From NCBI GenBank assembly GCA_964017195.1, contig OZ024895.1, positions 33,054,893 through 33,118,892 on the forward strand: a stretch of DNA of 64,000 nt, given 5' to 3'. The notes under the pieces are model-generated. The model did no database searches. It was given only the letters and a program-made list of their open reading frames with translations, and was not told the origin of the DNA. The position numbers were made by a program, and so were the translations under genes. Origin of the DNA: Siderastrea radians (taxonomy: Eukaryota > Cnidaria > Anthozoa > Scleractinia > Rhizangiidae). Position 1 is the stretch's first letter. Every line of letters starts with the position of its first letter. Positions 32,606 through 46,400 of the stretch are shown here, in pieces.

Positions 32606-34390
32606 CATGTCTCTTTTCAACAATCTTTGAAAGTGCAGAAATCGTGACGTCATGCGCTGATATGTCACTCACAAGGGTGGCTTACAAAAGACATACCACT
32701 CAGGTCGTCGGATGGTCTGCTTTATGGGTGATCCTAGAAAGTGTTTCAGTCGTCCACATAACAAGGCAGTCATTGACAACGACAGTTAGGCAACAGGTTC
32801 GTTTCAGTGAGTCGTACGGCACCAGAAACCAATAAAGCCAAATAACTGAGGACTACGGTATGTACATCTGTAGTAATAATAAGAAGGAGGAAGAAATATG
32901 CACTTGCCAAAGCGCAACGTAGATAGGAAATGTTTTAAAGTGCTGTACTTGTCTAGTTGTGATTCACGATCTGGATGTTTCTCAGTCACAATAATAGCGT
33001 GTTTTCTTTTATAAACATGTCATAACTAAGGTGGATTTATTTGGCGCACAGTTGTCGCATTTGCTAGTGTGTTAAACGACGTCTGCTGTGGGTGAATCCA
33101 CACAAGGTTTTTTAATTGTGATAGCCCTCATGTTGAAAAGACTTTAATGGAATTTTGGTTTCCTTTTTAGCCAAGTTTTTAAGCTTTGGAGCTAAACTTT
33201 AAAATAGCATCTGCGATTAATTTCGTCAACTCCCCAAGAGAGCCTTTGAAAAAACATATTCATTATATCTTGCTTTCGATGATGGAGGGAGAGGATGATT
33301 ATGTTGAAGCACCTATTGTGCTACAGAAAATTGCAAACAATGTAGCATAACTGCTCAATTTTCTTATTTCTCGTATCCTTTCTTCCTCTCCTTTATTAAT
33401 TTTGTCTTTAGTTTTCTGTAATTCCTGTATTTCTTGCCTGTAATTCCCAATTTATGTTTTTAGTTATTTTTCCTTATTTAATTATTCAAGCATTGTAATT
33501 TGCCATGTGTTTTTAATGTGTCTTTAGTTTATATTTCGCCAATGTGTTAAACCAGTGAAAGAACACACTACTGAAACGCTTTCTACCGTAATCCAAAGAA
33601 TAGTTCCTAAAAAATTAAAATGAATGACCAAGGCAAAAATAACTTACTATTTGGTTTCATAGCCACTAACTGAAAGAATGCTACCAATGGTAACTAAAAT
33701 CATAATATTCCAAACGAGTGCTTTAATTATCGTGAATTTTCAGAAAAACTAATTCACAGGACGCTAATTTAGAAAAAAAACTGTATTAAGCGAAGAAAGT
33801 TTGACTTATGATCTTACGGTAAATGGCTCAAAGGCTCACTTACTTTTCTTTAGCGACGCGATACACACATGCAAATTTCTTAAACCGAAGTCAGTATAAA
33901 AATTTGCCATGCAGACAAATATTGCGCCAGGTGACTGGTCGGTAATTCAAAGAGCTTATTTTATTTTACATAAATGAAAAAGAAAAAGAAAATGAAACAA
34001 ATTAAATGAAAGAAAATAAAACAATAAATGTTTTAAAATAAAATAAAACAAAACAAAATAAAATATATACTTAAAAGATGTTCAACGCGACGAGCTTAAA
34101 CTCACCCTTATTATATATAATTAGATATCTATAACACGTCGAAAGATTTGGGTACAGTTGTTCGTGGTGTTCTCCGAAGACAAACTCCCGATATTTTAAT
34201 TCAAACAATTAGCGTCTAATTCCTAAAATGTTCAAACTGAGAAGAGTGTAGTAATGATAATAATAATCGTAATCACAATAGATTTAAAAGCTAGCATTAT
34301 GTGCACAACAAGCGAGACGAGTTTTCGAGATCTTATTTCATCTATGAAGAAAAATGAGGGAAATAAGCAGATAGATAATTAAAGGTAGTT
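32606..34390. repeat. Tandem segmental duplication, copy 2, just upstream of the PLAT gene
   Basis: Partner of 30218-32605. It ends 22 bases before the signal-peptide ATG at 34413, so it supplies the proximal 5' flank of the PLAT gene. Copy 1 is followed by copy 2 and not by a signal-peptide exon. Confidence 0.75.
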
Positions 34391-34412
34391 ATGGTATTTT
34401 TTTAGCAGGACA

Positions 34413-34470
34413 ATGAAGATGATCTTGCTGGTTTTCCTGTTGTTATTTTCTAGCCCTGCTCAAGGAACAG
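34413..34470 (+). CDS. PLAT gene exon 1: signal peptide
   Basis: ATG AAG ATG... encodes [19 protein letters not shown] plus one base before the donor GTAAGC. It has a short positive start, a hydrophobic core and a small-residue cleavage region. Ending after one base of a codon fits the acceptor phase of every first PLAT exon. Confidence 0.75.
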
Positions 34471-37400
34471 GTAAGCAACTTTTGCTATAATTTTGCTGCT
34501 ATGCTTAAAGTTAATAAAAGACGGTGATCGCCATTTTATATAACAGGAAACCAAGCCAAATTGGGGAGCCCGCGTGAACAGCGAAATATGATTTGAATAT
34601 TTCCGTTCTCTAAGCGTGCTACGATTCTACAAACAAAATAGCCCGCGGGAATAGCAGACTGCAGGACAAAAACCCTAAGCCTCGTGGGAACGGGAAACAC
34701 TGCACAAATATGCCTCATTCTATAAGTGTCCAAAGCAACAATTGCACTATTCCACAAGCAAACAACACAGGCAGACCAGGCCGAAAAGTCTAGTTGGGAA
34801 CACGAGCCTTAAGGCTGGTTTCCAACTGATCGCTGCGATCGCTACGATCGTTAAAGTTGAGCGATCCTTACTCTCAGATTATTGAAAACGGACAAGAAAC
34901 AACAACGATGATTCAACGAACAGCCATGTTTAATCCTCTCGCATGCTACAAGTGCGCATGCCTAAATGCAAAACTACGAACGCGTGACACGTGAAGGGTC
35001 AAAGTTCGATAACACAACATCTCCCTTTTTTGAAGTTGAGAAACAACATGCAACTCTAGTGTGAAATTTATAATCTGATACCATGTGATCAGTGTCCACT
35101 AAACTAAATAAAAACAACATTCAAGGATGATTTCAAATGTCCAAATGTCTCTGTAACTAAAGTTCAATGTTCAACAAAGTCCAAGGCTCTCTTTTAACTT
35201 GAGAGAGGGGCTAACAAGTCTCTTCGGTCTGGATGAAAGACAAGGTGATGGGAGTGGCTTCAAAGGAGGCAATGCCTTGTCCTGGGGCTGTTGCTTCGTA
35301 ACACTAGGTGTCATTGACTTGTCTGAAACACTGGATGACACTGACTTGTTGATAGAAATTGGGTTGACATGAGATCGGTTTCTTCTCACTGTGCTTTTCT
35401 CTGTCTCAATCATGTAGGATCTAGGTGTTTCTGTTGCTCTGGTTACTGTACCAGTGGTTCCTATATCTTTAATGTGCACAGGAATACCAGGTTGGAGTGC
35501 TTTCAAGGGAGCAGCATTGTGTCGATGATTGAAATTCAGCCTTTGCTTTTCCTTGCTTTCTACTTCTCTTTCACGTAGCTTTTCCATATCCGGCCAACTC
35601 GGATTAAGAACAGTGTGGAAGGTTGGGATGCTATTTCTGAGTTTCCGTCCCATTAGTAGTTCTGATGGTGAATAACTGCAAGCCAGTGGGGTAGATCTGA
35701 ATGCCAACAGTCCCTTGGTTGGACCTTTTTCTTTCTTAAGTAGTGACTTGGTGGTTTCTACAGCGCGCTGCACTTCACCGTTAGACTGTGAGAAACGGGG
35801 GCTACTCGTTGTATGCCTGAAACCCCATTCTTTTGTAAAATGAGTGAATTCGGCTGATGCGTACTGTGGGCTATTGTCACTCCTTAGTTCTTCTGGGATT
35901 CCATGCCTTGCAAAGATTGCTTTCAGGGCTCTAATGACGTCATGGGATTTGGTGGTCTTTTGCATGGCAGCTACCTCAATATAGCGTGAGAAATAGTCCA
36001 CTACTATCAGATAATTCAGGCTATCGAGCACAAAGAGGTCGGTGCCGATCATCTGCCGAGGGCATTCAGGAAAAGGTGTTGGCATGAGTGGCTCAGCTCG
36101 CTGCTGTCTGTGCTCAGCACAAACTTTGCAACTTTTAACCATGTCGTGGACTTCGCGGCTGAGACCAGGCCACCAAAAAGACGTCTTCGCAAGTTCTCTG
36201 CACTTGACTACTCCCTGGTGCCCTTCGTGTATGTTGTCCAAAACTTGCAGCTTCATAGCTGATGGCACTACGATTCTTGATGACTTCAGCAGTATTCCAT
36301 GCACTACGGTGAGCTCTCCTCGGACTGACCAATAAGGCTTAAGAGCATCGTTAAGGTGAAATTTGTCTGGCCAGCCTTCCATGCAGTAATTCGTTATCTG
36401 TCGACAGACGGGGTCTTCATCTTGGGCTTCTTTGATTTCCATCTGCTTCACATCCGATACTGGTAGACTCCAGTACGCTGTCAACATAGATGTTCATTTC
36501 TTCTTCAGGAACGGTAGCCATTCTGTTTGAGTTTTCTGCTTGCATTCTTGATAATGCATCTGCGTTGTACATTTCCTATCCGTTGTACATTCGTTGTACA
36601 TTTTCTAACCTCTTTAAAGTGAAAACGCATGAGGCGCATTCTTAGCCGCTGTACTCTAGAAGGGACTTCATCCAAGGTACGCGTGGTGAGAAGAGGAACG
36701 AGTGGCTTATGGTCTGTTTCAGCAATAATAGACTTCCCCACTATGTAGTCGCTGAACCGCTCACATGCCCAGGTTAGGGCTAAGGCCTCTTTCTCTATTT
36801 GCGCATATCTGCATTCCACAGGGGTGAGTGCTCTGGATATGAACATAACAGGTCTCCAAGTCTGGTCTTCTTGCTTCTGTAGCAGTACTCTTCCCAATCC
36901 AAATGAAGACGCATCTGCTGAGATTTTGGTCTCTTTGTTAGGATCGTAGAGAGCGAGCACTGGCGCAGCTGTCAAAATAGATTTGATTTCTTCAAATGCT
37001 CTTTGTTGGGGTGGTCCCCAGACCCAGTGGTGGTCCTTCTGCATAAGATCTCAGATGGGTATGGTCTTATCGGCTAAATGCTCTGCGAACTTGCCAACGT
37101 GGTTGACCATCCCTAGGTATACTTATATATGTGACCTTCCGTATGACTTTGATGCTAAAGGTGATAGCACCCTAGCAACACGCTTACACCCTAGACTTTT
37201 ACCCTTCAATGTCTTGTAATTATACTTTTATAGTCAGGGAACCCCCCTGATCAGCCTGACGGAAGTAAATAAAAGTATCTGTTCTGTTCTGTGGCTGTTC
37301 TGTACACAACGCGCTCTTTGTGTCCAGAAGACACGGTTATGCACATATTGAACTGGCACTGAAAGAAACAAGAACATGCTTTTTTGGAAACGTTTAACGC

Positions 37401-40400
37401 ATTAGTAAAATACGCATAAATTTTTACTTTCAGTTTATCTTATACAAGTGAGAACCTCGGATATCCAGGGTGCGGGTACAGATGAGCTTATTTGGATCAA
37501 GATACGCGGTGATAGGGGTACAACCACAAAGATGATGCTGAACAACGAAAACGTTGATGACTTCAAACAGGGAAGGTAACTAAACTGCGTCTACATCATA
37601 ACTTATTCAAATGTCGAGGCAATCAGTTATGTGGGATGACGGGGTGAAACGTGGCTGACCTGGGGTAAATGTGGGCAGACGGAGTAAAACGTGGCTTCCC
37701 TGGGGTAAATGTGGGAACAAGGGATGAAACGTGGCTAACTTAGGGTAAATTTGGGAAAACGGGGTGAAACGTGCCTTACCTGGGGTAAATGTAGGCTAAC
37801 ATGACCCCCCCCCCCTTCATTTTTGAATGTACCTCAAATGACCCAGTCCTTTACATATCTGAGTTCCACATTTACCCCAGGTCAGCCACGTTTCACCCCG
37901 TCATCCCACATCTACCCCAAGTAAGCCTCGTTTCCCCCTGTCTGCCCACATTTACCCCAGGTAACCCACGTTCAACCCAGTTACTCCACATTTACCCCAG
38001 GTAACCCACGTTCAACCCAGTTACCCCACATTTACCCCAGGTAACCCACGTTCAACCCAGTTACTCCACATTTACCCCAGGTAACCCACGTTCAACCCAG
38101 TTACCCCACATTTACCCCAGGTAACCCACGTTCAACCCAGTTATTCCACATTTTCCCCAGGTAACCCACGTTCAACCCAGTTACTCCACATTTACCCCAG
38201 GTAACCCACGTTCAACCCAGTTACTCCACATTTTCCCCAGGTAACCCACATTCAACCCAGTTACTCCACATTTACCCCAGGTAACCCACGTTCAACCCAG
38301 TTACTCCACATTTTCCCCAGGTAAGCCACGTTTCCCCCCGTCTGTACATATTTACCCCAAGTGATCTACGTTTTACCCCGTTTAATTTCGCCTCATTTCC
38401 TAAGGTAAGCCACGTTTCACCCCGTTTTCCTACAATTATCTCAGGAAAGCCACGTTTAACTCTGTTATTCTATATTTACCCCAGGTAAAGCACGTTTTAC
38501 CCCGTTTTCCCACATTTATCCTAAATTAGCCACGTTTCATCCCTAGTTCCCACATTTACCCCAGGGAAGCCACGTTTTCCACAGTCTGCCCACATTTATC
38601 CCTGGTAAGCCAACGTTTTACCCCGTCTGGTCACCTAATTACCCCAGATAAACCACGTTTAAACCCGTTATGCCACATTTACCCCAAATAAGGCACGTTT
38701 CACCCAGTCAACCCACATTTTTCCCAGGTGAACCATGTCCTCCCCCCCATCTTCCCACATTTACTCCAGGGAAACCACGTTTATCTCCATTATCCCACAT
38801 TTACCCCCAAGTAAGCCACGTTTTCCCCCGTCTGCCTACATTTACCCCAGAAAAGCCACGTTTTACCCCATTTTCCCACAATTACCTTAAGTTAGCCACG
38901 TTTCGTCCCTTTTCCCCACATTCACCCCAGGTAAGCCATGTGTAACCCTGTTATCCCACATTTTCCCCAAGTAAGCTACGTTTCACCCCATCTGTCCACA
39001 TTTACCCCAGCTAAGCTACGTTTCCACCTGTCTGCCCACATTTACCCCAAGTAAGCTACGTTTCACGCCATTTCCCTACATTTATCTCAGGTAAGCCACT
39101 TTTAACCCCATTATCCCACATTTACCCCAGAGAAGCCACGTTTTACCCCGTTTTCCCTCATTTACCCTAAGTTAGGCACGCTTAATCCCTTTCTCCCACA
39201 TTTACCCCAGGTAAGCCCCGTTTAAACCCTGTTATCCCACATTTACCCCAATTAAGCCACGTTTCGTAACACCATTAAACCAGAATAATGCCGAAGCACT
39301 GGATGAGAATTCATTTAAAAATTGACATGGAACTTTGTGGTTTTTTATTTCCTTAATGTTTTAATTTGCTTTTTTGTTTGGTTCATTTGTGTGTTTGTCA
39401 GTTTTTTGTTCAATTCAGTTGCCTTGGTTTTAATAATCTTTTATTTTTCGCAGCGTTGACAATTTTAACGTAATCGCTGAGGACGTAGGGCGCGTGACAG
39501 GAGTGGCGATTCGTTGTGGTAACGTTTTGAACGACGACTGGCATCTTGATAAAGTGAGAAGTTATTAAACATTTTTATACAGTAACTGCAACTCATTCTT
39601 GTAACACAAACAAAGTGAAAGTCGGAAAATATAATTTTAGCTTTTCATAATTGACAACCTTAATCCTGGTGAGAATCATAAAGATTTTTAAAGATCCGTG
39701 AAGCTCTGCACGAGGATCTTCAAAGGGATCCTTGGGGATCTTCACCTATAATTCTCAAGGATCTTGCTTAATCTTGCAAAGATCCTTGAGGTCCCTGCAA
39801 CGATCCTTAAGGACCCGGCAGCGATTCTTGAGAATCCTACTCCGTTCCTCGAGGTTCCTGCAAAGATCCTTAAAATCCTTGTAAAGATTATCGAGAATCC
39901 TTTTGCAGGATCATTAGAATCCCAAAAGATTTTTACGGGATCCTTAGTAGGATCCTAGAAAACATGATAATGATTATTGCTATTAAGGATCCTGGGTAGG
40001 AACCTGTGTTATCTTACAGGATTCTGTAGGATCTTGCAGGATCTTAGAAAATCCTGTACGTTCCTTATAGGATTTCCACCAGGGTCTGCAACAGTCCCCT
40101 GTGATTTGAAGTCCCTTCGTGTGTGCCGACCTTAGTTACTAATTGAGCTTCATGTTTTTTCATGATATGCTCTATTAGGTGCGTGATTAACCAATAAACT
40201 GGTTGCTAAATATGTTCATCTTTTCAACAGAGTTTTAAAGTGAAAGCAAACTCCAACGAAACGCTAGGATTGCAAAACTGCTGACTTCTAATGAACATTT
40301 AGAACCCAAAGCCGAGATTTTTCTATGGGGGAATCTAGTAAACGAGGCACAGACGGTCTTTTTTCCTCTCGGCTCTAATGTTTTTATGACCGTTCATAGA

Positions 40401-43400
40401 GTTATTTATTTATTTATTTATTTTTTATTTATTTATTATTTTTAAGTCCATAGCTCACGCAATCTTTTACTATCGGAAAGGTGACGATTCAAGCAATCAG
40501 ATTTGCGTATTCGCAATAGAGGACGAAAGTTGAATGCCTATTATTGCTAATAGAGTTTTGCTGGTGCCATATTCACCTTCTCTGGTTTCTGTGCAGCTGT
40601 GTTTTACTCCATGGCTAGATTTTCAGGTCGTATTGGAGGAAGGGAAAGAAAAGATGCCCAAATCTAATGAAGGCCCTATACTATTCCTAATTTACATGCA
40701 CTATACAACAAATAACAACTCCGAAAAACATTTTGCTAACTTAAAATATAAGTTAAATAAGCAAGAAAAACGACAAACAGTAAAGTAAACGTAATATTTC
40801 GCTTCTTTTTTCAAGACCATTATTAACGAGAATGTAGAGCAAAGTACAACAAAATGTCAACTGCTAAATTAAAAGCTAAGGGAATATATTTTTAAATCGC
40901 CAGTTAAAAGATAACACTAAGTTGAGTTACTGTACATGGTTTTAGCTTCTAAAGTGCATCCGATCCCACTGAAATTCCTCTCCAAAGAAGGCTAAAACTC
41001 AACATCGCGTGCCACCATCTTGAATGGTCTTAGCAGCCTGGCAGCTTGTTGGTGACGTCATTCCGCCCAACTTGAAACTGGCGGAAATCTAAACGCAACT
41101 GATATAACAGAGCTTTTTGGTACTAGTACAAATCGGCTGCATACGTCTCGTTTTCATTTTGTGAAGAGAAAATGCCGACATGCTCAGTTCCGGATTGTAA
41201 CAACAAACCCGAAAAAGAAGGACTAAGCGAGTTACTTTTCATAACCTACCTGTGAATTGCACTGCCATGCGGTAAACAAGTTTAAACCAAACTCTAAGGA
41301 TTGATTTGAGCCTACTATTTTAATTTTCATTTATAAAGCGATTCACAGGCGTTGAAATAATTTTCTACTCAAACACTAAATGCGATTACCAATACGTAGT
41401 GCTAGGAACGTATATGATTGTACCATCCACCTTGTTTTCCAATTCCGGATGCTCAACACAACTCCACTTTGGTCAAATGTCTGAGGCAGTTTTTTCGTTT
41501 TAATTTATTCACGACGCAGTTGAAACATGAGCGAGGATATATAGAATAGTGGTTGAATGTAAATATATTTTCATTCTCTCAAATAAATGAGTTTCTTTGC
41601 TATTTAAATGTTCCGCACCTGAACAAAATTACTCTTGCAAGTTGCGCCTACAAGTCCTTTTGCCGTTTTCAAACACTTCGAACTTCTTTTAGTAAAGTTC
41701 GAAAAGTCTTAGTAAACTTACAGGATACTGGTAAATTATCAAACTTCCAACGGTGCAAATGATTCCCTTATCTTTGAAGTACTTTCTTATTTTTCTCGTT
41801 TGACCGCAATTCGTCGTGTAACACTTTGAACAACGGCTGGCATCTTGATAAAGTGAACAACACAACAAATACATTCTTTTGGAGTTAACACAACTTCACA
41901 TTTTTTTTGCAAGAACACCAGAATGTGCTCTCCAAGCGCTCGTTTATTTCATTATCGTCACTACTAACATCATCAGCGACAACGAGGACATGTTCTGGCT
42001 CAAAGCGATAAGGTTCAAGCGCAGCCATCTCCTCGGCTATAAGACCCCCGCGTTGGACAGAATGATGTCCTGGACAAGCGAGGCCGCTAAGTACAATTCA
42101 AAGTGGTGGCACGCGATGCTGAATCTTTAAAGAGGAATTTGAGGAGCTTCTACCACGGACAGTAATTCAGCTTGGTGTTATCTTTTTATTGGCAATTATA
42201 ACAACGAACACCTTTTCTGAAGTGACCTTCTCCTTTCATTAGTACCTTCGTAGTACCTTGATCATTTCTCAGGTTTAACCTTCGGACGAACAAGCAAAGT
42301 CACACCCCCACCGTGGTACAAGGGGGGGGGGGGTTGATGGAACCCCTCCCCTGCGTTTTTGCTGTGTTTCAATATTTCGGAGAGATTTTGCGTGTAGTAG
42401 AAAGCCTTTGATGTGCTCTACAAGAGGACGTACATATAATGGGTTGCGGCGCTGCTGGGGGCCTGTGACGTCATCCAAGATGGCGGTCAACATGGCCGCT
42501 ATCTTGCATTTTACCAAAAATTGGAAATTACCAAAAAACGGCAGAAATTGAAAAATTTTGATGTTATTCATGTAAACTATGACATAATTAAACATTTTGG
42601 AACTTTTTGCGTACAATTTGCCCTTTTTTAACCTAAAAAAGGTAAAAAACACACAGTTTTTACCCAAAAATGGCTTAGCCACCTGCTACTTACGACGTCA
42701 TATCTCGTAACCATAGCAACCGATTCTCACCAAACTTGCATCGAAATGTGCATAAGGGATATGCCTACAGCTACTGAAAACGGCAGGTGCTGATAAAAAA
42801 TTGTCTTGCAAAAATTAGAGAAAACCTTATGGAGGTGGCATTTACCCCCCCTCCCCCCCCCCCCTTGTACGCCTGAGGGTTAATACGAACCGAAATGTTA
42901 CGTTTGCTTCACTGTTTGTTGTTTCTCTTGCTTATACTTATATTTTAAGTCAGCAAGATTTTTTTTCGGATTTCTTTAGTTTTGTTGTATTTCTCTCATC
43001 TGTCGACGGGTAAAGGTTACCTGCACTGTAGACATCGTCAATCGTCAAATTACTCATGGGGCGTGCGTTCTATTCTAGATTGTCATAGAAGCTGGAAGTG
43101 GATCAAGAGATATTGAATTTACTTACGGTGACTGGGTAGCTCCCAATGTTTGGCTCAATTTTTCCGGTAAGTGGTCCCAGCTGTGTGTGACCCTCCATAT
43201 GACTTTGATGCTAAAGGTAATAGGTAATCATAGCGCGCTCATAACACGTTTACACAACACTTATTCTGTGTCCAGAATACAAGGTTATGCACATATTTAA
43301 TTGGCATTGAAAGAAAGAAGAACATGGTTGTGTATTTTTAATTTTTGTTTGTTTGGTTTTTTTTTTAAGTTTAACGCACCAGTTCTTTCGTTTCTTTCAG

Positions 43401-46400
43401 CGTGTTTGATGTCACGCTTCATGTACGATCAATTCCACTCTTAGTGTGCAATTGAAAATTGCCATTTAATTTTTTTCTAATGTATATTCTTTTTTCTTTG
43501 TAGCGTTATGAACAAACCTTTATTGCCAAAACTGAGACCGAAATTATCTCTCAACCAGTGAAAATTCTACTAACGGTCATTTCTAAGTAAAAGACTGGAG
43601 AAAGAGTAATGCCACACACGCGGCTTACAAGCAATAATCAATGAGCTGCTATCGAGTCGTATACGCTGATTATTTCCCTTCAGACAAATCTCTTTATTAA
43701 TAGGAAAGACCTTTAAAGTCGCTGTTACCTTATCTTGTGCCGAGTCGCTTGCAGGCGCTTAGAAATGCAAACATAACAAACTGACTTCTCGCTTTCTATG
43801 TCAATGAAGCTTTCACATGACGAATTAACTGCAGCTAATTCCAACGCTTTGGGAAGTAAATGCCTTTCATAGAAGCCAAAGGACTTGTAGATTGAAGTCG
43901 TAGGTTGGTTCAACTTCGCAAAATAAATGGCTGCGAGTTGGCTGTTCAGATTTGATTTGAACATACGTAACGATTTCACGCTCGCAGGACTATTCTGGCA
44001 ACCAATCAGATCGCGAGAAGAGCAATAGAACCGTTTGAAAGCAATAACAAAGAGTGGCAACGCGGTTAGGGCGAAAGTGAGCATTTACAAGCGCGTGAAC
44101 TGTTCCTTCCAATCTTTCCATGTCGCCTTATCCGTTAGTGAGAACTGAAGTTGTAAGTAACAAAGAAACAAAAAACAAACAAACAAGGAAAAAAAACGGC
44201 TATACAAACGGCACGCATTGTCAGAAGTATATGACGGATGGATAGACCAATTTATTCATACATTCAGCAGGCCTGTGTTAATAGGGAGTTGGGGGGGGAG
44301 GGGGGCGCAATCTAGAAAATAAAAACGGTCAGGTAGGTTCATTTTGTTTTCGGTACGCTGAACACTCATTGTCAGAGAATCCGACAACCAGGTTCATTTT
44401 GTATGTAATTAAAATTTAAAATGGCCCCTGATTGATGAACGACAACAAAGGCAACAATAAATAATAGCCAAGACTTCTCATAAACAACAGTGAATCATCC
44501 AAAAAATATGATAGATTTTATAATATAATTTGGCCAAAATTTCCTTTGAAAGGCGAAATATTACCGACTTTTCACCAAAATATCGTTTTCAGACGAAGGG
44601 AAATTTCGACGATTTCGTGCGAACAAAGCGCAAAATTCGACCATATACTCGTTTGGATTACTTTTTACACAGTACTGCAAGCTTGACAAAGAGCTTGTAA
44701 GATGTCGTACTGTTAAGAATTGATGACTTGAACCGCGTATTTGTTTTATGGCTTAAAATCTCGCTCGTCTTAACTAAATTCAAGGGTGCCTGTTGAAAAT
44801 GGAAATTAACTCACTTCTGCTGTCAATAAAACCTGGTCATAAGTCTGGGTAAACCGAATTACTGTTGAATTGTTAAAGTAAAAATTTTGTAACACGAAGA
44901 AGGCTGACTGCTCTCTCACGAAAGGATTGACTATGGCAAGCCGATTGTAGAAAAATTCAAAATGATTTCAATCTTAGTTTCAAAAACAATTCAAAGCATA
45001 TTTCAGACAATTCAATGGAATGCTTAGTTCAGTCAATGCATATTCAATTCAATGCTTCATTCAATTCAAGGGTGCCTTCTTGTTGAAAATGAAAATAAAC
45101 TCACTACGGCTGTCTAAAAGATGATCATGAGCCTGAGAAAGCCGAATCACTGTTGCATAACACGAAGAAGGATTGACCGGAACTGTCGTGACTGCGTTAC
45201 AAAGGAATGTTATATTTAGTAGATGATTGACAAATGTAATTGAAATAGGAAACAAGTATTGTGAAATAGGTAGGTTTTTAGTTACGAACACAACGCAAAC
45301 AACACGAGGATTGCGAGGGAGACTATTTTGTATTTTTTTGTTTTATTTTCGTCATTAAACCCGGGAATTGTTTACAACATAGAGAGAGTCTTTTGTGTAC
45401 CGCACAACTTCGGGACATAAGTGGTGCCGGGACCAGGATACGCCGGGAGAAAAGGAGTGAGATTTCAACACACGGCCTTGCACAAACATGGGAGACTCGG
45501 ACAACGAGAAAACCGACCAAGGTGAGACAGGCATGCCACAGCAAGAACAAGATCTCGAGAAGAAAATCAGGAAAGAGATTGATAAACTTAAGTTCTACTT
45601 GGAGGAAGGCGATGAGTTGTTAGAAAACTGCGATTACAGCGAGATTGCGCTTACGTGCGAGGGAACAGATGAAATTCAAGGCCGCCTAAACGATCTTATG
45701 TCAACACTTCAAGAACTAAAAATCGACCGTGGAATATCGACGCAGAGAGAGGTGAGACAGTGGAAAAAGGACTTGAAGGCCACATACGCACCGCTTCTGG
45801 GGATGAAAACCAGGCTGAGCAAGGTCTTGGAGGAACGAGAGCGAAGCAAAAGTCAAAAGGCCGAGGAGGAGAAACTCGGAGCAAAATTCGAGCAGGAGGA
45901 GCAATTTAGACGCGAGATCCAGCAACAAGAGAAGGAACTTTGGGAAGAAAAGATGAAAGCGGAATTGAAAATGGCGGAAAAGAAAATCGAGATGGAAAAA
46001 GCCGCGAAAGCCGCCCGTGCGAAGCTACCAGAGCTCAAGATAACCCCTTTCAACGGCACGTCAGTTGACTGGATCAGGTTTGAGAACGTTTACATCACAA
46101 ATACACAGCAAGCCATTATCCGACGAGGAGAAATACGGATATCTTTTGGAGCTGGTGGCCCCTAAGGTGAGAAGTAGATTAGCTAATTTAAAGCCGGGTA
46201 CGCTGGGGTACAAAACCGCGTGGGACAGGTTGAGATCTGAGTTTGGACAGAGCAAAACTGTTGTCGCTGCACATATGGAAGAGATAATTAACTTGCCAGT
46301 AACCAGAGGATCAAATTACGAAAGGGTGCGCGAATTTTATGAGAAGCTGAGCGAGAATTTTGACGCGTTGCAAACTTTGGGGGAGGGAGAGATGCTCAAG

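Noticed and set aside
43725..44084. 119-codon ORF shared with the duplicate at 60184-60500
   Set aside because: It looked conserved, but the duplicate has a TAG and an insertion in the frame, as expected for duplicated non-coding DNA.
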